From: Cytobacillus firmus
GTDB lineage: Bacteria; Bacillota; Bacilli; Bacillales; Cytobacillaceae
Direction of reading: 5' to 3'
DNA length: 64,000 nt
Assembly: GCF_023657595.1 (NCBI RefSeq)
Contig: NZ_CP098323.1
Location: 1,326,001 to 1,390,000 of the forward strand
Positions 1 to 10,195 of the stretch are shown piece after piece. How positions within the stretch are numbered: the stretch's first letter is position 1; each line of letters begins with the position of its first letter. A program made the translations under genes and the position numbers. Under the pieces are notes generated by a model. It was not told where the DNA came from, made no database searches, and saw only the letters and a list, made by a program, of their open reading frames with translations.

Positions 1-496
1 TGCCGATTGTAATGTACATAACATCTCTTGTAAATCCGTAACTTCTGATGATGGCTCCAATTGTCATAATCAATGCCTGAACAAAGGAAAAGCCTCCAAC
101 AATGACTAAGTAGGCATTTGCCTGGCTCAATAGCTCCTCAGGCAAATCCATCATGCGGAGCAGCGGTTTGCCTGAAACAAATAAAATAATACTGAGGAAT
201 ACCCCAAATACCAGGTTTGCCCCCAGGGAGACAGTTGAAATTTCAGCAGCCGTTTTATTATTTTTCGCGCCGAGATTTTGGGCAATTAGGATGGATGTCC
301 CGGTCGCTACAAATCCAAACATGACGATTACAAGTGAAAGGATCTGATTTGACACCCCGACGGCAGCCACAGATTCATCCGAATATTGCGAAAGCATAAG
401 CGTATCGGCATTCCCCATGAGCATGTGAAGCAATATTTCAATGAAAATCGGCCAGGTTAGAGCAAATAATGTCATTTTTTTCTGGTTCTTAGTCAT
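1..496 (-). CDS. MATE-family efflux transporter, partial
   Basis: This is the N-terminal part (about 165 residues) of a multidrug and toxin extrusion (MATE/NorM-type) transporter; the window edge cuts off the rest. The protein starts MTKNQKKMTLFALTWPIF and continues with hydrophobic helices and the family-typical segment LLHMLMGNADTLMLSQYSD, followed by VAAVGVSNQI, which matches the first two helices of bacterial MATE pumps. Such proteins export cationic drugs or metabolites across the cytoplasmic membrane using an ion gradient. A ribosome binding site (AGGGAG) lies about 7 bases before the ATG at 496. A 13-bp palindrome sits just upstream. Substrate cannot be told from the sequence. Confidence 0.85.
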   Translation of the reverse strand, partial: MTKNQKKMTLFALTWPIFIEILLHMLMGNADTLMLSQYSDESVAAVGVSNQILSLVIVMFGFVATGTSILIAQNLGAKNNKTAAEISTVSLGANLVFGVFLSIILFVSGKPLLRMMDLPEELLSQANAYLVIVGGFSFVQALIMTIGAIIRSYGFTRDVMYITIG

Positions 497-512
497 GGTT
501 ATTCTCCCTATT

Positions 513-525
513 TGAAATGATTTCA
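513..525. promoter_or_regulatory. Palindrome upstream of MATE gene
   Basis: TGAAATGATTTCA is a perfect 6-1-6 inverted repeat ending 17 bases before the MATE start codon. Its position would suit a repressor operator, but no promoter hexamers are clear and it may be chance in AT-rich DNA. Confidence 0.25.
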
Positions 526-566
526 TGTAAATAGGAGGGACCCACGACATATATAAACGAAAAAAG

Positions 567-603
567 AAAAGCCTTAAGGTCTTGCCCTTAAAAACTTTTC
601 CTT
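567..603 (-). terminator. Possible terminator of the neopullulanase gene
   Basis: TTAAGG and CCTTAA form a short stem with a TCTTGC-type loop, flanked by GAAAAG and CTTTTC, downstream of the neopullulanase stop codon. The stem is AT-rich and the call is tentative. Confidence 0.4.
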
Positions 604-623
604 ATTTCAATCAGGTTTCCTAT

Positions 624-2423
<1,800 letters not shown>

Positions 2424-2515
2424 TTATACCATAGGAATGGAGCAAAAATGTATAGTATATATTCGAGTATTTTTAATATATTTTCTTCATTCAAAAATAA
2501 TTTAGAAAAAAGTAG

Positions 2516-2543
2516 TTGTAAAAGCCCAGAAACCTTGTATAAT
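2516..2543 (+). promoter_or_regulatory. SigA-type promoter of the maltodextrin transporter
   Basis: TTGTAA (2516-2521), a 16-bp spacer and TATAAT (2538-2543) form a good SigA promoter about 160 bp before the binding-protein gene. Three operator-like palindromes lie downstream of it. Confidence 0.6.
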
Positions 2544-2558
2544 AAAAATTAGAAATTG

Positions 2559-2572
2559 TGCAATCGTTTTCA
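2559..2572. promoter_or_regulatory. cre/LacI-type operator downstream of the promoter
   Basis: TGCAATCGTTTTCA matches the CcpA/LacI operator pattern and lies at about +9 to +22 relative to the TATAAT promoter, where bound repressor would block transcription. It resembles the palindrome in front of the neopullulanase gene (TGCAATCG shared). Confidence 0.6.
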
Positions 2573-2628
2573 TTAAGCGGTTTCATTGAATTATAGTTTA
2601 AGTGAACGCTGATTTTTTTAGAAATAGA

Positions 2629-2642
2629 TTAAAGCGTTTACA
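2629..2642. promoter_or_regulatory. cre-like site
   Basis: TTAAAGCGTTTACA fits the catabolite-responsive element pattern (WRCGYT core AAAGCGTTT) except for T at the second position. It lies 62 bp before the binding-protein start codon. Confidence 0.5.
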
Positions 2643-2647
2643 ATTTT

Positions 2648-2663
2648 GTGCAAACGGTTGTAC
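2648..2663. promoter_or_regulatory. GTGCAAACGGTTG operator, copy 1
   Basis: GTGCAAACGGTTGTAC is an imperfect palindrome. Its first 13 bases reappear exactly, in reverse orientation, at 4151-4165 before the permease genes, suggesting a site for the LacI-family regulator encoded at 8126-9172. Confidence 0.55.
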
Positions 2664-2704
2664 TATTTACATTAAGCAACAGATCTATTTAAGGGGGCAA
2701 TATC

Positions 2705-3997
2705 ATGAAAAAGTCACTATCTTTCTTTATGATGCTGGTATTAGTAATAGGAATGCTGGCAGCTTGCGGTCCTCAGCGTGAGGCACAGCCGGAAAATACA
2801 GATAAAGATAACGGCACAGGTGAAAACCAGGCTGAAGAGCCAAAACCGGAAAAATTAGTAGTTTGGGAAGACACAGATAAAGGCGTAGCATTAAAGCCTG
2901 CTATTGAGTCTTTTGAAAAAGAATATGGAATTAAAGTTGAATTCAAAGAATTAGGCATGGCTGATAAAATCCGTGACCAGTTAAGACTTGATGGACCTGC
3001 AGGAAATGCACCTGACGTTGTTACATTGCCTCATGACCAAATTGGACAGGTTGTAACGGAAGGTCTTCTTCAGGAAATCAAGGTTGATGACAGCGTTCTT
3101 GATACTTTCACAGAATCATCCATCAGTGCTCAAATGTATGACGGAAAACTATATGGTCTTCCAAAAGCAACCGAAACACCAGTTTTCATCTATAATAAAG
3201 CATTAATGGAAAAAGCTCCTGAAACAATGGATGAGCTTTATACTCAAGCTAAAGAATTAACAACTGGCGGACAGTATGGATTCCTGGCTTTATTCGATAA
3301 CTTCTATTTCGCTCACGGCCCTATCGCCGGCATGGGTGGATATGTTTTCAATGAAAATGACGGAGCATTAGACCGTGAAGATGTTGGTTTAAATAACGAA
3401 GGTGCTGTTGAAGGTGCTGAGTTTATTCAAAAATGGTACAGTGAAGGCTTATTCCCTAAAGGAATTATCGGGGAAAGCGGAGGAGCTGCAATGGATGGCC
3501 TATTCAATGAAGGAAAAGCTGCTTCTGTAATGAATGGTCCATGGGCACTTCAAGGAATGAAGGATGCAGGGATCGATGTTGGTGTATCTGTAATGCCTAA
3601 GCTTCCTAACGGTGAGCCTGTTAAGACATTTATGGGTGTTAAGGGATGGAATGTAACTGCATTCACTAAAAACCCTTACTGGGCAACAAAGTTAGTTGAA
3701 CATATTACAAACGAAGAAAACGCAAAAATCCGTTTTGAGACAACTCAGGAAATCCCTCCTGTAAAATCTCTTATTGAAGATCCGGTAATCGCAGACAATG
3801 AAGCTGCAAAAGCAGTTGCTGAGCAATCTCAATACGCTGTTCCAATGCCAAACATTCCTGAAATGGCTGAAGTTTGGGGACCAATGGCCTCTGCACTTCA
3901 AACAATTGCAACAGGTAAAGCGGAGCCAAAAGCAGCGCTTGATGATGCAGTTAAAACGATCAAAACAAATATTGAAACAAATCACCCTGCCAAGTAA
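2705..3997 (+). CDS. mdxE: Maltodextrin ABC transporter binding lipoprotein
   Basis: Extracellular solute-binding protein of the maltose/maltodextrin type (430 residues). The N-terminus MKKSLSFFMMLVLVIGML followed by AAC is a lipoprotein signal with the lipobox LAAC, so it is lipid-anchored outside the membrane. A Glu/Asp-rich linker follows, then a MalE-like fold with VWEDTDKG near residue 55 and family-typical NGPWAL near residue 280. It would hand maltodextrins to the two permeases encoded downstream. The start is set by AAGGGGGC. Promoter and several operator palindromes lie upstream. A stable stem-loop follows the stop codon, before the permeases. The exact sugar is inferred from the neighbouring amylases. 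Confidence 0.9.
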   Translation: MKKSLSFFMMLVLVIGMLAACGPQREAQPENTDKDNGTGENQAEEPKPEKLVVWEDTDKGVALKPAIESFEKEYGIKVEFKELGMADKIRDQLRLDGPAGNAPDVVTLPHDQIGQVVTEGLLQEIKVDDSVLDTFTESSISAQMYDGKLYGLPKATETPVFIYNKALMEKAPETMDELYTQAKELTTGGQYGFLALFDNFYFAHGPIAGMGGYVFNENDGALDREDVGLNNEGAVEGAEFIQKWYSEGLFPKGIIGESGGAAMDGLFNEGKAASVMNGPWALQGMKDAGIDVGVSVMPKLPNGEPVKTFMGVKGWNVTAFTKNPYWATKLVEHITNEENAKIRFETTQEIPPVKSLIEDPVIADNEAAKAVAEQSQYAVPMPNIPEMAEVWGPMASALQTIATGKAEPKAALDDAVKTIKTNIETNHPAK

Positions 3998-4013
3998 AGC
4001 TTGACAGACAAAA

Positions 4014-4041
4014 GGGCGGTACCTCTGAGGAGGTATTGCCC
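4014..4041 (+). terminator. Stem-loop between binding protein and permeases
   Basis: A 12-bp stem (GGGCGGTACCTC with GAGGTATTGCCC, two G-U pairs) and a TGAG loop follow the binding-protein stop codon. The downstream tract is only ATACTTTTATG, so it may act as a partial terminator or mRNA-stabilising hairpin that raises binding protein over permease. Confidence 0.6.
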
Positions 4042-4150
4042 ATACTTTTATGTAATGATTGCCTGGAGCCAGATAGGTCTCTGCTTCAAATGAATACTTT
4101 CGAACCTTTAAGCAGAAGCGGCAGAAAGCCGCTTTCATGTTCCTCTTAAG

Positions 4151-4165
4151 AGCAACCGTTTGCAC
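4151..4165. promoter_or_regulatory. GTGCAAACGGTTG operator, copy 2 (inverted)
   Basis: AGCAACCGTTTGCAC reads GTGCAAACGGTTGCT on the other strand, identical over 13 bases to the site at 2648. It lies about 85 bp before the first permease gene and may overlap a separate promoter for it. Confidence 0.5.
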
Positions 4166-4249
4166 AAAAACAATCGCTAATATTCTTATAAATGAATTAT
4201 ACTAATAGAAAAATACTTTCTCCTATAAGAAAGGGGAGGCAATAGCCGT

Positions 4250-5533
4250 ATGGACGCAAAAAAAATGACATCCAACCATGGAAGAAATGCTGCTCTATTA
4301 TCCATCCTGCCTGGATTTGGACAGTTTTATAATAAACAGTTCCTTAAAGGTGCCATATTTTTAATTCTTACCGTTTCTTTCTTTGCAGCATTCTTTGACA
4401 CACTGAATTGGGGTTTCTGGGGACTTTTCACACTAGGGGAAATTCCAGTTCTGGACCATTCGATTTTTCTTTTGATCGATGGAATTATTGCATTGATCGT
4501 AACAGCATTGGGGCTGATCATTTATGCCTTTAATATTTATGATGCTTATAATAACGGGAAAAAACGTGATTTGGGACTGGAATTAAACAGTGTCAGAGAA
4601 CAGTACCACAATCTCCTTGATAATGGTTTCCCATACTTAATGATCTCACCCGGGTTTTTTCTTTTGGTGTTCGTTGTTATTTTTCCCATCTTATTCGTAG
4701 TTCTTCTTGCGTTTACTAACTATGATCTATACCATTCTCCACCTGCAAAGCTGGTAGATTGGATTGGCATTCAGAACTTTATCGATATCTTTAAACTGGA
4801 TTTATGGAGAAAAACCTTCTTTGGCGTAATGGGCTGGACAATAGTCTGGACTTTTGTAGCTACGACTCTGCAGGTAGCTCTGGGTATTTTCCTGGCAATT
4901 CTCGTTAACCAGAAGGATCTTAAAGGGAAAGCGATTATCCGTACAATTTTCATTCTCCCTTGGGCAGTTCCTTCATTTATCTCGATACTGATTTTCTCAG
5001 GAATGTTCAATGAAACATTCGGTGTGGTTAATAAAACAATTCTAGATGCAATTGGCATCGGTGCCGTTCCATGGATGACTGAGGAAAATTGGACGCGTTT
5101 AGCTTTAATTTTCATCCAGTCCTGGCTTGGATTCCCGTTCATTTTTGCCATGACAACAGGTGTGCTGCAGTCTATTCCGGATGAGCTTTATGAAGCTGCA
5201 ACTGTTGATGGTGCAACGATTCTGCAGAAATTCACAAAGATTACTCTGCCGTTGGTTTTGTTTGCAACGGCACCGATTATCATTACTCAGTATACGTTCA
5301 ACTTCAATAACTTTAATGTTATCTTCTTGTTTAATGGCGGCGGACCGGCTATTCCGGGCCAAAATGCCGGCGGTTCGGATATTCTTATATCCTGGATTTA
5401 TAAACTGACTATGACTTCTGCCCAGTATGGCAAAGCAGCTGCAGTTACCATGATTCTGTCGCTTATCGTCATCACTGTAGCACTATGGCAGTTTAGAAGA
5501 ACAAAATCATTCCAAGAAGAGGATTTGATGTAG
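4250..5533 (+). CDS. mdxF: Maltodextrin ABC permease, MalF type
   Basis: Integral membrane subunit of the maltodextrin importer (427 residues). The N-terminal 120 residues hold extra hydrophobic helices (from about residue 33 to 105), as in the longer MalF-type permeases of Bacillus; the binding-protein-dependent transport domain follows from about residue 195. The cytoplasmic EAA loop that docks the ATPase is visible as ELYEAATVDGA near residue 310. A GGGGAGG ribosome binding site sets the ATG. The next permease gene starts two bases after the stop codon, so the two are translated together. No ATP-binding gene is nearby; in B. subtilis such importers borrow the shared ATPase MsmX. Confidence 0.9.
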   Translation: MDAKKMTSNHGRNAALLSILPGFGQFYNKQFLKGAIFLILTVSFFAAFFDTLNWGFWGLFTLGEIPVLDHSIFLLIDGIIALIVTALGLIIYAFNIYDAYNNGKKRDLGLELNSVREQYHNLLDNGFPYLMISPGFFLLVFVVIFPILFVVLLAFTNYDLYHSPPAKLVDWIGIQNFIDIFKLDLWRKTFFGVMGWTIVWTFVATTLQVALGIFLAILVNQKDLKGKAIIRTIFILPWAVPSFISILIFSGMFNETFGVVNKTILDAIGIGAVPWMTEENWTRLALIFIQSWLGFPFIFAMTTGVLQSIPDELYEAATVDGATILQKFTKITLPLVLFATAPIIITQYTFNFNNFNVIFLFNGGGPAIPGQNAGGSDILISWIYKLTMTSAQYGKAAAVTMILSLIVITVALWQFRRTKSFQEEDLM

Positions 5534-5535
5534 AT

Positions 5536-6378
5536 ATGAGCATGAAGAAAAATAAAATGATCCGGCTGACACTTTCATATGTAATCATTGCCTTAATGAG
5601 CTTTATTGTCATTTATCCGCTTTTGTGGGTAGTAGGCTCATCATTAAATCCGGGCCAGAGTTTGTCGGGATCAACTATGTTTCCTGAAAATCCCACCTTG
5701 GCCCATTATAAATACCTATTTGATTTAGAGAAGTCCAATTATGTTAAATGGTATTGGAATTCATTGAAAATAAGTACGCTGACCATGATACTTACGGTTA
5801 TTACAGTATCATTGACTGCCTATTCGTTTTCACGTTACCGTTTTATCGGGCGGAAAAATGGTTTATTAACGTTCCTGGTACTGCAAATGATACCTAACTT
5901 TGCAGCCCTGATCGCCATTTTTGTATTAGCGACAAGAACTGGTTTAATTGATACACATCTTGGATTGATCCTGGTGTATGTAGGCGGCCAGATCCCTATG
6001 AATACATGGCTGATGAAAGGCTATCTCGATACGATTCCGAAAGAACTTGATGAATCTGCGAAAATGGATGGTGCAAGCCATCTTCGTGTTTTCTGGCAAA
6101 TTGTTATGCCGCTTGCAAAACCAATTGTAGCGGTAGTTGCGCTATTTTCATTCATTGCTCCTTTTGGTGATTTCATCCTTGCCAGAATTTTATTAAGAAC
6201 AGATGAAAAGTTCACAATGGCAGTAGGATTGTATGAAATGGTTGCCAAGCAATTTGGAAATGAATTTACAAAGTTTGCAGCCGGCTCGGTTTTAATAGCG
6301 ATTCCGATTGCTGCACTTTTCCTCATGTTCCAAAAATACTTTGTATCAGGTTTGACGGCAGGGGGAACAAAAGGCTAA
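5536..6378 (+). CDS. mdxG: Maltodextrin ABC permease, MalG type
   Basis: Second membrane subunit of the maltodextrin importer (280 residues) with six predicted helices. The EAA loop reads ELDESAKMDGAS near residue 180, followed by PLAKPIVAVVALF, typical of MalG. It pairs with the MalF-type protein encoded two bases upstream. A second ATG lies two codons downstream and cannot be excluded as the start. The alpha-amylase gene follows after 88 bp, probably in the same transcript, so polymer breakdown outside the cell and uptake are coupled. Confidence 0.9.
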   Translation: MSMKKNKMIRLTLSYVIIALMSFIVIYPLLWVVGSSLNPGQSLSGSTMFPENPTLAHYKYLFDLEKSNYVKWYWNSLKISTLTMILTVITVSLTAYSFSRYRFIGRKNGLLTFLVLQMIPNFAALIAIFVLATRTGLIDTHLGLILVYVGGQIPMNTWLMKGYLDTIPKELDESAKMDGASHLRVFWQIVMPLAKPIVAVVALFSFIAPFGDFILARILLRTDEKFTMAVGLYEMVAKQFGNEFTKFAAGSVLIAIPIAALFLMFQKYFVSGLTAGGTKG

Positions 6379-6466
6379 TCTTAAAGGGCTGAAACTTTAC
6401 TGGCCGCTGCAGGCTGCGAACTGATTGGAGTCTCGGAGCGGCTTGAAAAATGAAGGAGGAGCGGCG

Positions 6467-8005
6467 ATGAAAAAAGGAATCATAACCTTCATCTTAATCC
6501 CGTTTCTTCTTTTTTATGCCCTGCCGGCAGGAGCAGCTGAAAAAGAAGAGCGCAAATGGCAAGATGAAACAATTTATTTTTTAATGGTTGACCGATTTAG
6601 CAATGGAGATCCAGACAATGACTTTAAAGTTGATGTTCAGGACCCAAAGGCTTATCATGGCGGAGATTTCAAGGGAATTACTGAACGCCTTGATTATATT
6701 AAGGATATGGGGTTTACAGCAATTTGGCTGACTCCGGTTTTTGATAATGAAGAGAAAGGCTATCACGGTTACTGGATAAAAGATTTTTATAATACGGAAG
6801 AACACTTTGGCACAATGGATGAGTTCAAAGAGCTAGTCAAAGAAGCCCACAAAAGAGATATGAAAGTGATATTGGACTTCGTAGTGAACCATGTAGGCTA
6901 CAATCACGATTGGGTTAATGATCCTGAAAAAAAAGATTGGTTCCATGAAAAAAAGGATATCGCGAACTGGTCGGATCAAACTGAAATTGAAAATGGCTGG
7001 ATTTATGGGCTCCCTGATTTAAATCAGGAAAACCCTGATGTGAAAAACTATTTAATGGATGCAGCAAAGTGGTGGATCGAAGAAACGGATATTGACGGTT
7101 ATCGCCTTGATACCGTTAAGCATGTTCCAAAATCTTTCTGGACCGACTTCTCTAAAAATGTCAAATCAGTCAAAGAAGACTTTTATTTGCTTGGGGAAGT
7201 ATGGTCGGATGATCCCAAATACATTGCCCAATATGAAAAAACAGGGATAGACGGCTTTGTTGATTATCCTTTAAATGACCATCTGAGAACCGCCTTTGCA
7301 GAACCTGATAAACCGTTAAGCTGGCTTTTTACAAACTGGGATCGAAATAAAGCATTTTATGAAAATCCCTATCTAATGGGAACCTTCATGGATAATCACG
7401 ATACTGTCAGGTTCACCCGTGATGCTATCACAAAAAATCATCATCCGGGACCAAGATGGAAGCTTGCATTAACATACATGTATACCTCACCTGGGATCCC
7501 GATTGTTTATTATGGAAGTGAAATAGCTATGGATGGCGGTGAAGATCCTGATAACCGCAGGCAAATGGATTTCCGTACAGACAAAGAGTTGATAGATTAT
7601 ATTACAAAACTCGGGGAAGTAAGGGGATTACTGCCATCTCTAACGAGAGGCGACATGGAACTGCTGGAGGAAAAGGACGGTTTTGCTGTTTATAAACGGA
7701 CATTCGATGATGAAACAACGGTAATTGCAATCAATAATTCAACAAAGACACAGAAAGCGGTTCTTGATTCCTCACAATTGGAAGAAGAAAGAGAGCTCCG
7801 CGGCATGATTTCTAATGATCTTATCCGCAGTAAAGACGATAAATATGAGTTGATTATTGATCGGGAAGAAGCTGAAGTATATGTTCTGAAAGAAAAGTCA
7901 GGATTGAATATTCCGCTAATTGGAGCACTGGCGGCAGTTTATTCAGCTTTTATGATTTTTCTCTATCTTTTATGGAAGCGGTCCAAAAAGAAGAGATCAG
8001 AGTAA
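6467..8005 (+). CDS. Secreted alpha-amylase with C-terminal membrane anchor (GH13)
   Basis: Extracellular GH13 alpha-amylase of 512 residues. Residues 1-24 form a signal peptide (MKKGIITFILIPFLLFYALP then AGAA). The barrel contains QDETIYFLMVDRF, a domain B, and the catalytic acids Asp215 in GYRLDT, Glu244 in LGEVWS and Asp312 in MDNHDT. Unusually the protein ends with a hydrophobic helix (about residues 474-501, GLNIPLIGALAAVYSAFMIF) and a basic tail KRSKKKRSE, so it should stay tethered on the outer face of the membrane. The start at 6467 follows AAGGAGGA; an in-frame ATG 42 bases upstream lacks a site. It would produce maltodextrins next to the importer encoded just upstream. Confidence 0.9.
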   Translation: MKKGIITFILIPFLLFYALPAGAAEKEERKWQDETIYFLMVDRFSNGDPDNDFKVDVQDPKAYHGGDFKGITERLDYIKDMGFTAIWLTPVFDNEEKGYHGYWIKDFYNTEEHFGTMDEFKELVKEAHKRDMKVILDFVVNHVGYNHDWVNDPEKKDWFHEKKDIANWSDQTEIENGWIYGLPDLNQENPDVKNYLMDAAKWWIEETDIDGYRLDTVKHVPKSFWTDFSKNVKSVKEDFYLLGEVWSDDPKYIAQYEKTGIDGFVDYPLNDHLRTAFAEPDKPLSWLFTNWDRNKAFYENPYLMGTFMDNHDTVRFTRDAITKNHHPGPRWKLALTYMYTSPGIPIVYYGSEIAMDGGEDPDNRRQMDFRTDKELIDYITKLGEVRGLLPSLTRGDMELLEEKDGFAVYKRTFDDETTVIAINNSTKTQKAVLDSSQLEEERELRGMISNDLIRSKDDKYELIIDREEAEVYVLKEKSGLNIPLIGALAAVYSAFMIFLYLLWKRSKKKRSE

Positions 8006-8125
8006 TTTTATTTTTAATTGCCTCCCTTCTTCCTAATCCTGTTAACAGTTTAAAAATGAAAAGAAAATCAAACCTGTTTTGATTATAATAATAATAACAG
8101 AGACCTCAAGGAGAGGGTGATTCTA

Positions 8126-9172
8126 TTGGCAGTCACAATTAAAGATGTTGCAAAGATGGCAAAAGTCGCGCCTTCTACTGTTTCAAGGGTTATTGCCAAC
8201 AATCCTCGCATCAGCGAGAAAACCAAGCAAAAAGTCAGAGAGGCGATGGAACAATTAGGATACCATCCGAATTTTATTGCCCGCAGTCTTGCAAGCCAGT
8301 CAACGCGCGCAATTGGACTGATAATGCCGAGTTCCACAGATGTTGTATTTCAGAATCCATTCTTCCCTACTGTACTTAGAGGTCTGAGTGAGGGTGCCCA
8401 TGAAAGGCATTATGCCCTCCATATGACAACCGGAAAAACGGATGATGAAATCTATGAAGGCGTCATCCAGATGGTACAGGGCGGCCGGGTAGATGGAGTA
8501 ATTTTGCTCTATTCAAAAGTGGAGGACAAAGTCCTTGCCTTCTTAAAGGAAAGAGATTTCCCGTTTGTTGTTATAGGCAAGCCTTTTTCAGACGAAGAAG
8601 AAATCACTTACGTGGATAATAATAATTTCCGTGCAGCCAAAGAAGTAACGGAATACTTGATTAAGCTTGGCCATAACCAAATTGCGTTTGTTGGCGGAAA
8701 CTTGAATCTAACCGTTACAGTTGAACGGCTGCTTGGCTATGAAAAAGCATTAAGGGATGCTGGCATAGAGCTGGTAAATGAATATATTGTTCATGAGGAA
8801 TTCTTAAAAGAAGGTGGCCAGGAAGCTGTCAGAGGACTCGTTTCCCTGAAAAAACCTCCAACTGCCCTTGTGGTTGCCGACGACTTAATGGCATTGGGTG
8901 TCCTGAATACGTTGGATGAATTGGGTATAAGAGTTCCTGAAGATATGTCTATCATCAGCTTTAATAATGTGCTTTTGGCTGAAATGTCCAGGCCTCCCCT
9001 AACTTCTGTCGATATCAATATATTCGATCTGGGGTTTGAATCTGCACGAAGCCTCATATACAGAATTGAAAACCCGAGGGAGCCTGTAAAGCGAATTATT
9101 ATTCCCCATAAAATTGTAAAACGCTGCTCATGCAGCAGTCCGAATACTGAAGAACCACAGATTGTATCATAA
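8126..9172 (+). CDS. malR: LacI-family transcriptional regulator (MalR-like)
   Basis: Repressor of the LacI/GalR family, 348 residues. The N-terminus AVTIKDVAKMAKVAPSTVSR is the helix-turn-helix, followed by the hinge helix GYHPNFIARSLAS and a periplasmic-binding-protein-like sugar domain. I chose the TTG at 8126 because AAGGAGAGGG lies nine bases upstream and family members begin at this point; a GTG three codons upstream overlaps that site. It closes the maltodextrin cluster and probably controls it through the palindromes at 2410, 2559, 2648 and 4151. The inducer is likely maltose or maltodextrin, by context only. Confidence 0.9.
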   Translation: MAVTIKDVAKMAKVAPSTVSRVIANNPRISEKTKQKVREAMEQLGYHPNFIARSLASQSTRAIGLIMPSSTDVVFQNPFFPTVLRGLSEGAHERHYALHMTTGKTDDEIYEGVIQMVQGGRVDGVILLYSKVEDKVLAFLKERDFPFVVIGKPFSDEEEITYVDNNNFRAAKEVTEYLIKLGHNQIAFVGGNLNLTVTVERLLGYEKALRDAGIELVNEYIVHEEFLKEGGQEAVRGLVSLKKPPTALVVADDLMALGVLNTLDELGIRVPEDMSIISFNNVLLAEMSRPPLTSVDINIFDLGFESARSLIYRIENPREPVKRIIIPHKIVKRCSCSSPNTEEPQIVS

Positions 9173-9205
9173 AAAAAGGGAAGCCTCTGGCAGGCTTCCC
9201 TTTCG
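9173..9205. terminator. Bidirectional terminator
   Basis: GGGAAGCCT and AGGCTTCCC form a 9-bp stem with a CTGGC loop, preceded by A7 and followed by TTTCGTTT. It serves the regulator gene and the convergent SDR gene. Confidence 0.85.
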
Positions 9206-9206
9206 T

Positions 9207-10076
9207 TTACCCATTTACAATTGTGCCGCCATTGACATGGATCATCTGGCCGCTCACATAAGATGAATCATCACTGGCAAGATAGACATAGGCCGGAGCC
9301 AATTCATAAGGCTGTCCTGCTCTGCCTATTGGGGTATTTGATCCAAATTTTGATACCTTATCGGCTGAGAATGTAGATGGAATAAGCGGTGTCCAAATAG
9401 GTCCCGGAGCCACTCCATTTACGCGAATTCCCTGTCCAGCCAGCGATTTGGCCAATGAGCGTGTGAAGGAGACTATCGCACCTTTTGTAGAAGAGTAGTC
9501 GATTAGCTGTTCGTTTCCTTCATAAGCGGTTATAGATGCAGTATTGATGATGGAGCTTCCTTTTTTCAGGTGTGGCAGTACTGCCTTTGTCAGATGGAAA
9601 AATGAAAAGATGTTTGTTCGGAATGTTTTTTCAAGCTGTTCAGCAGTGATATCAAGCAGACTTTTTTGAGGGTGCTGCTCGGCTGCATTATTCACCAGTA
9701 CATCGATTTGACCAAATTTATCAAGTGTCTTTCTGACTGCATCCTTACAGAATGTTTCGCTTCCGATATCACCGGAAATCAGCAGGCATTCCTGTCCCTC
9801 AGCCTGAATGGCCTCTTTAGTCTTTTCTGCGTCTTCATGTTCTTCCAGATAGACAATCGCTACGCTGGCTCCTTCTTTGGCAAAATAAATGGCGGCTGAT
9901 TTACCGATGCCGCTGTCTCCGCCTGTTATTAAAACAACTTTTCCTTTTAATTTATCAGATCCTTTATAATTTGGATCCACCGTTTGGGGCTCAGGCTGCA
10001 TTGGCGCCTCTGTCCCGGGCTGATGATCTTGATGCTGAGGCGGAAATTCCTGTGGATTGTTTTGAGTATTAGACAT
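9207..10076 (-). CDS. SDR-family oxidoreductase, general-stress type
   Basis: Short-chain dehydrogenase/reductase of 289 residues, like the B. subtilis general-stress proteins YdaD/YhxC/YhdF. A Pro/Gln-rich N-terminal tail (first 40 residues) precedes the Rossmann fold. The cofactor motif is TGGDSGIG (about residue 50), NNAA follows near residue 130, and the catalytic YSSTKGA gives the Tyr-x-x-x-Lys pair. The end SGQMIHVNGG is typical. The ATG at 10076 is preceded by GGAGGG; an in-frame ATG seven codons upstream overlaps that site and is unlikely. The substrate is unknown. The promoter region shows no clear SigB motif that I can support. Confidence 0.88.
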   Translation of the reverse strand: MSNTQNNPQEFPPQHQDHQPGTEAPMQPEPQTVDPNYKGSDKLKGKVVLITGGDSGIGKSAAIYFAKEGASVAIVYLEEHEDAEKTKEAIQAEGQECLLISGDIGSETFCKDAVRKTLDKFGQIDVLVNNAAEQHPQKSLLDITAEQLEKTFRTNIFSFFHLTKAVLPHLKKGSSIINTASITAYEGNEQLIDYSSTKGAIVSFTRSLAKSLAGQGIRVNGVAPGPIWTPLIPSTFSADKVSKFGSNTPIGRAGQPYELAPAYVYLASDDSSYVSGQMIHVNGGTIVNG

Positions 10077-10160
10077 TACTAAATCCCTCCAAATCATTAA
10101 TACTCTTTTAATTCCATTTTATTATGATGAAAAAACATGGAAATTATTTGCATCTCTCTT

Positions 10161-10166
10161 ATATAA
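10161..10166 (+). promoter_or_regulatory. -10 box of the GNAT gene
   Basis: A perfect TATAAT lies 30 bp before the TTG start at 10196. The -35 region (around 10137-10143) is weak. Its place inside the longer reading frame argues against an upstream start codon. Confidence 0.45.
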
Positions 10167-10195
10167 TGGATTTAAAAAGAGTGGGGGAACAGGAA

